From: Nostoc linckia NIES-25
Lineage (GTDB): Bacteria; Cyanobacteriota; Cyanobacteriia; Cyanobacteriales; Nostocaceae
DNA length: 64,000 nt
Direction of reading: 5' to 3'
Assembly (NCBI RefSeq): GCF_002368035.1
Contig: NZ_AP018222.1
Location: forward strand, 5,033,508-5,097,507
Position numbers and translations under genes: made by a program. Of the stretch, positions 63,224 to 64,000 are shown piece by piece (within the stretch, counting starts at the first letter, position 1; each line of letters starts with the position of its first letter). Below the pieces are notes generated by a model. It was not told the DNA's origin. It ran no database searches and was given only the letters and a program-made list of their open reading frames with translations.

Positions 63224-64000
63224 ATGAAGATGTTGACCAGTCAAGGCTCCTGGATACTGAAGATTGGGGTGGCAGGTGTGGGAGTTGGATTACTCACAGC
63301 ATTTATGCCTGTTTATTTGGGGTTGATGGTGGGCGCAATAGCAGTAGTTTTCTTGTTCTTTGCCAGCTTCGAGCAAACTGTACTCGGATTATTAATCTTA
63401 CGTAGTGCCCTCGATCCTTTTTCTGCTCGACAAATCCCCCCTCTATTCGCCATTGGTGTGGATGTCCTAACTTTACTTTATGTGGCAGTCACATTACTAA
63501 CTGGTCGGATAGTACGTACTGATAAATTTTGGTGGTTTTTTACAGGTTGGGTAGCTCTCCAAGGCTTAGGAGTCATACTCATACCTTTGGGAGAACAGGA
63601 GTTAAATGCTGGCGCTTTCCTAGACAGCATCCGCGAGTGGGTGCGTCTTTTTTCTTGGCTAATGGTGTACTTGCTAGTAATGCAACTGCAAGACCGACTG
63701 CATCCACAAAAGATTATTTCTGCATTATTTTTTGCTCTCATCTTACCCTTGACGGCAGCAACTATGCAGATGCTTGTTCCCGTTTCGATGCTACCAGGCG
63801 TACTCCAAGCTACCAAAGACCCAATCTCTGGAGAGATTTCTCGAATTAATGGCACACTTGGTCTGGCTAATACCTTTGCAACTTTTTTATTGCTGTTCAT
63901 TGGTTTGACTTATTGGAAACTTAATCAGTCCCAGCAACGTTGGCCTTGGCTAATATTGCTTGTTGTACTCGGCTTTTTCTATGTGAGTACTAAAACTTTG
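63224..64000 (+). CDS. O-antigen polymerase/ligase-like membrane protein, 3' end outside window
   Basis: The frame from ATG 63224 is open for 259 codons to the last base of the window. It encodes closely spaced hydrophobic helices (VGLLTAFMPVYLGLMVGAIA, VDVLTLLYVAVTLLTG, WVRLFSWLMVYLLVM) and an RINGTLGLANTFATFLLLF segment like that of Wzy/WaaL-type polymerases, which often have a G-T-x-x-N-x-N/F loop. Its place after Wzz and two glycosyltransferases supports a Wzy-type role. Confidence 0.78.
   Translation, partial: MKMLTSQGSWILKIGVAGVGVGLLTAFMPVYLGLMVGAIAVVFLFFASFEQTVLGLLILRSALDPFSARQIPPLFAIGVDVLTLLYVAVTLLTGRIVRTDKFWWFFTGWVALQGLGVILIPLGEQELNAGAFLDSIREWVRLFSWLMVYLLVMQLQDRLHPQKIISALFFALILPLTAATMQMLVPVSMLPGVLQATKDPISGEISRINGTLGLANTFATFLLLFIGLTYWKLNQSQQRWPWLILLVVLGFFYVSTKTL

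Overview
The window comes from a filamentous, probably heterocyst-forming cyanobacterium of the Nostoc/Calothrix/Tolypothrix type. The evidence is a complete photosystem II D2 gene (psbD), two SLH-plus-barrel porins of the cyanobacterial iron-uptake type, a CHASE2 kinase, many HIP1 octamers (GCGATCGC) inside and between genes, and heptamer-type tandem repeats (CCCCAGT, CCCCATG, CCCAATG) in the spacers. It is ordinary chromosome mixed with accessory islands. No rRNA, CRISPR array, transposase or prophage gene was seen.

Layout. 1-6.3 kb: a porin cut by the left edge, a large MHYT-GAF-PAS-HAMP-MCP sensor, and a Ser/Thr kinase with a small Cys-rich ORF just upstream. 6.7-11.4 kb: a three-gene cassette of STAND/NACHT NTPases and a WD40 protein; the first two ORFs are in the same frame and separated by one TAA. 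11.6-21 kb: a Wzc-type tyrosine kinase, tRNase Z, a methyltransferase, and a CHASE2 kinase/response regulator pair with a degenerate kinase-like neighbour. 21.4-27.1 kb: a secretion island in which four tandem double-glycine precursor peptides (period about 424 bp) precede a C39-peptidase ABC exporter and an HlyD adaptor. 27.6-39.1 kb: mostly housekeeping genes (YihY, DUF4112, hydrolase, Ddl, SDR, acyltransferase, tRNA-Asn, NYN RNase, ECF-type ATPase), plus an unassigned structured RNA near 30.4 kb. 39.5-44 kb: a lone psbD, then a strongly structured transcript carrying a 23-codon ORF with a consensus Shine-Dalgarno, a pterin dehydratase and the second porin. 44.5-51.4 kb: an Rrf2 regulator with cysK, a J-domain protein, a protein made of three fused QueD/PTPS domains, a broken Uma2 gene, a PrsW protease, a methyltransferase and MscL. 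51.5-57.4 kb: a DUF3352 protein and an M1 aminopeptidase with HEAT repeats. 58.2-64 kb: an exopolysaccharide operon (two GT4 glycosyltransferases, a Wzz/BY-kinase and the start of an O-antigen polymerase-like protein) running off the right edge.

Genes likely to work together are the peptide/ABC/HlyD export island, the STAND trio, the Rrf2-cysK pair, the CHASE2 kinase with its regulator, and the polysaccharide locus. Intergenic DNA is rich in dispersed inverted repeats, and two of these appear to have entered coding sequence (in the aminopeptidase and at the C-terminus of a glycosyltransferase). The strongest candidates for something undescribed are the RNA/mini-ORF locus at 40.74-41.04 kb, the 424-bp-period peptide array, the STAND trio, the rod-like RNA at 30.4 kb and the triple PTPS protein. 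All function calls come from reading motifs; no database search was run.
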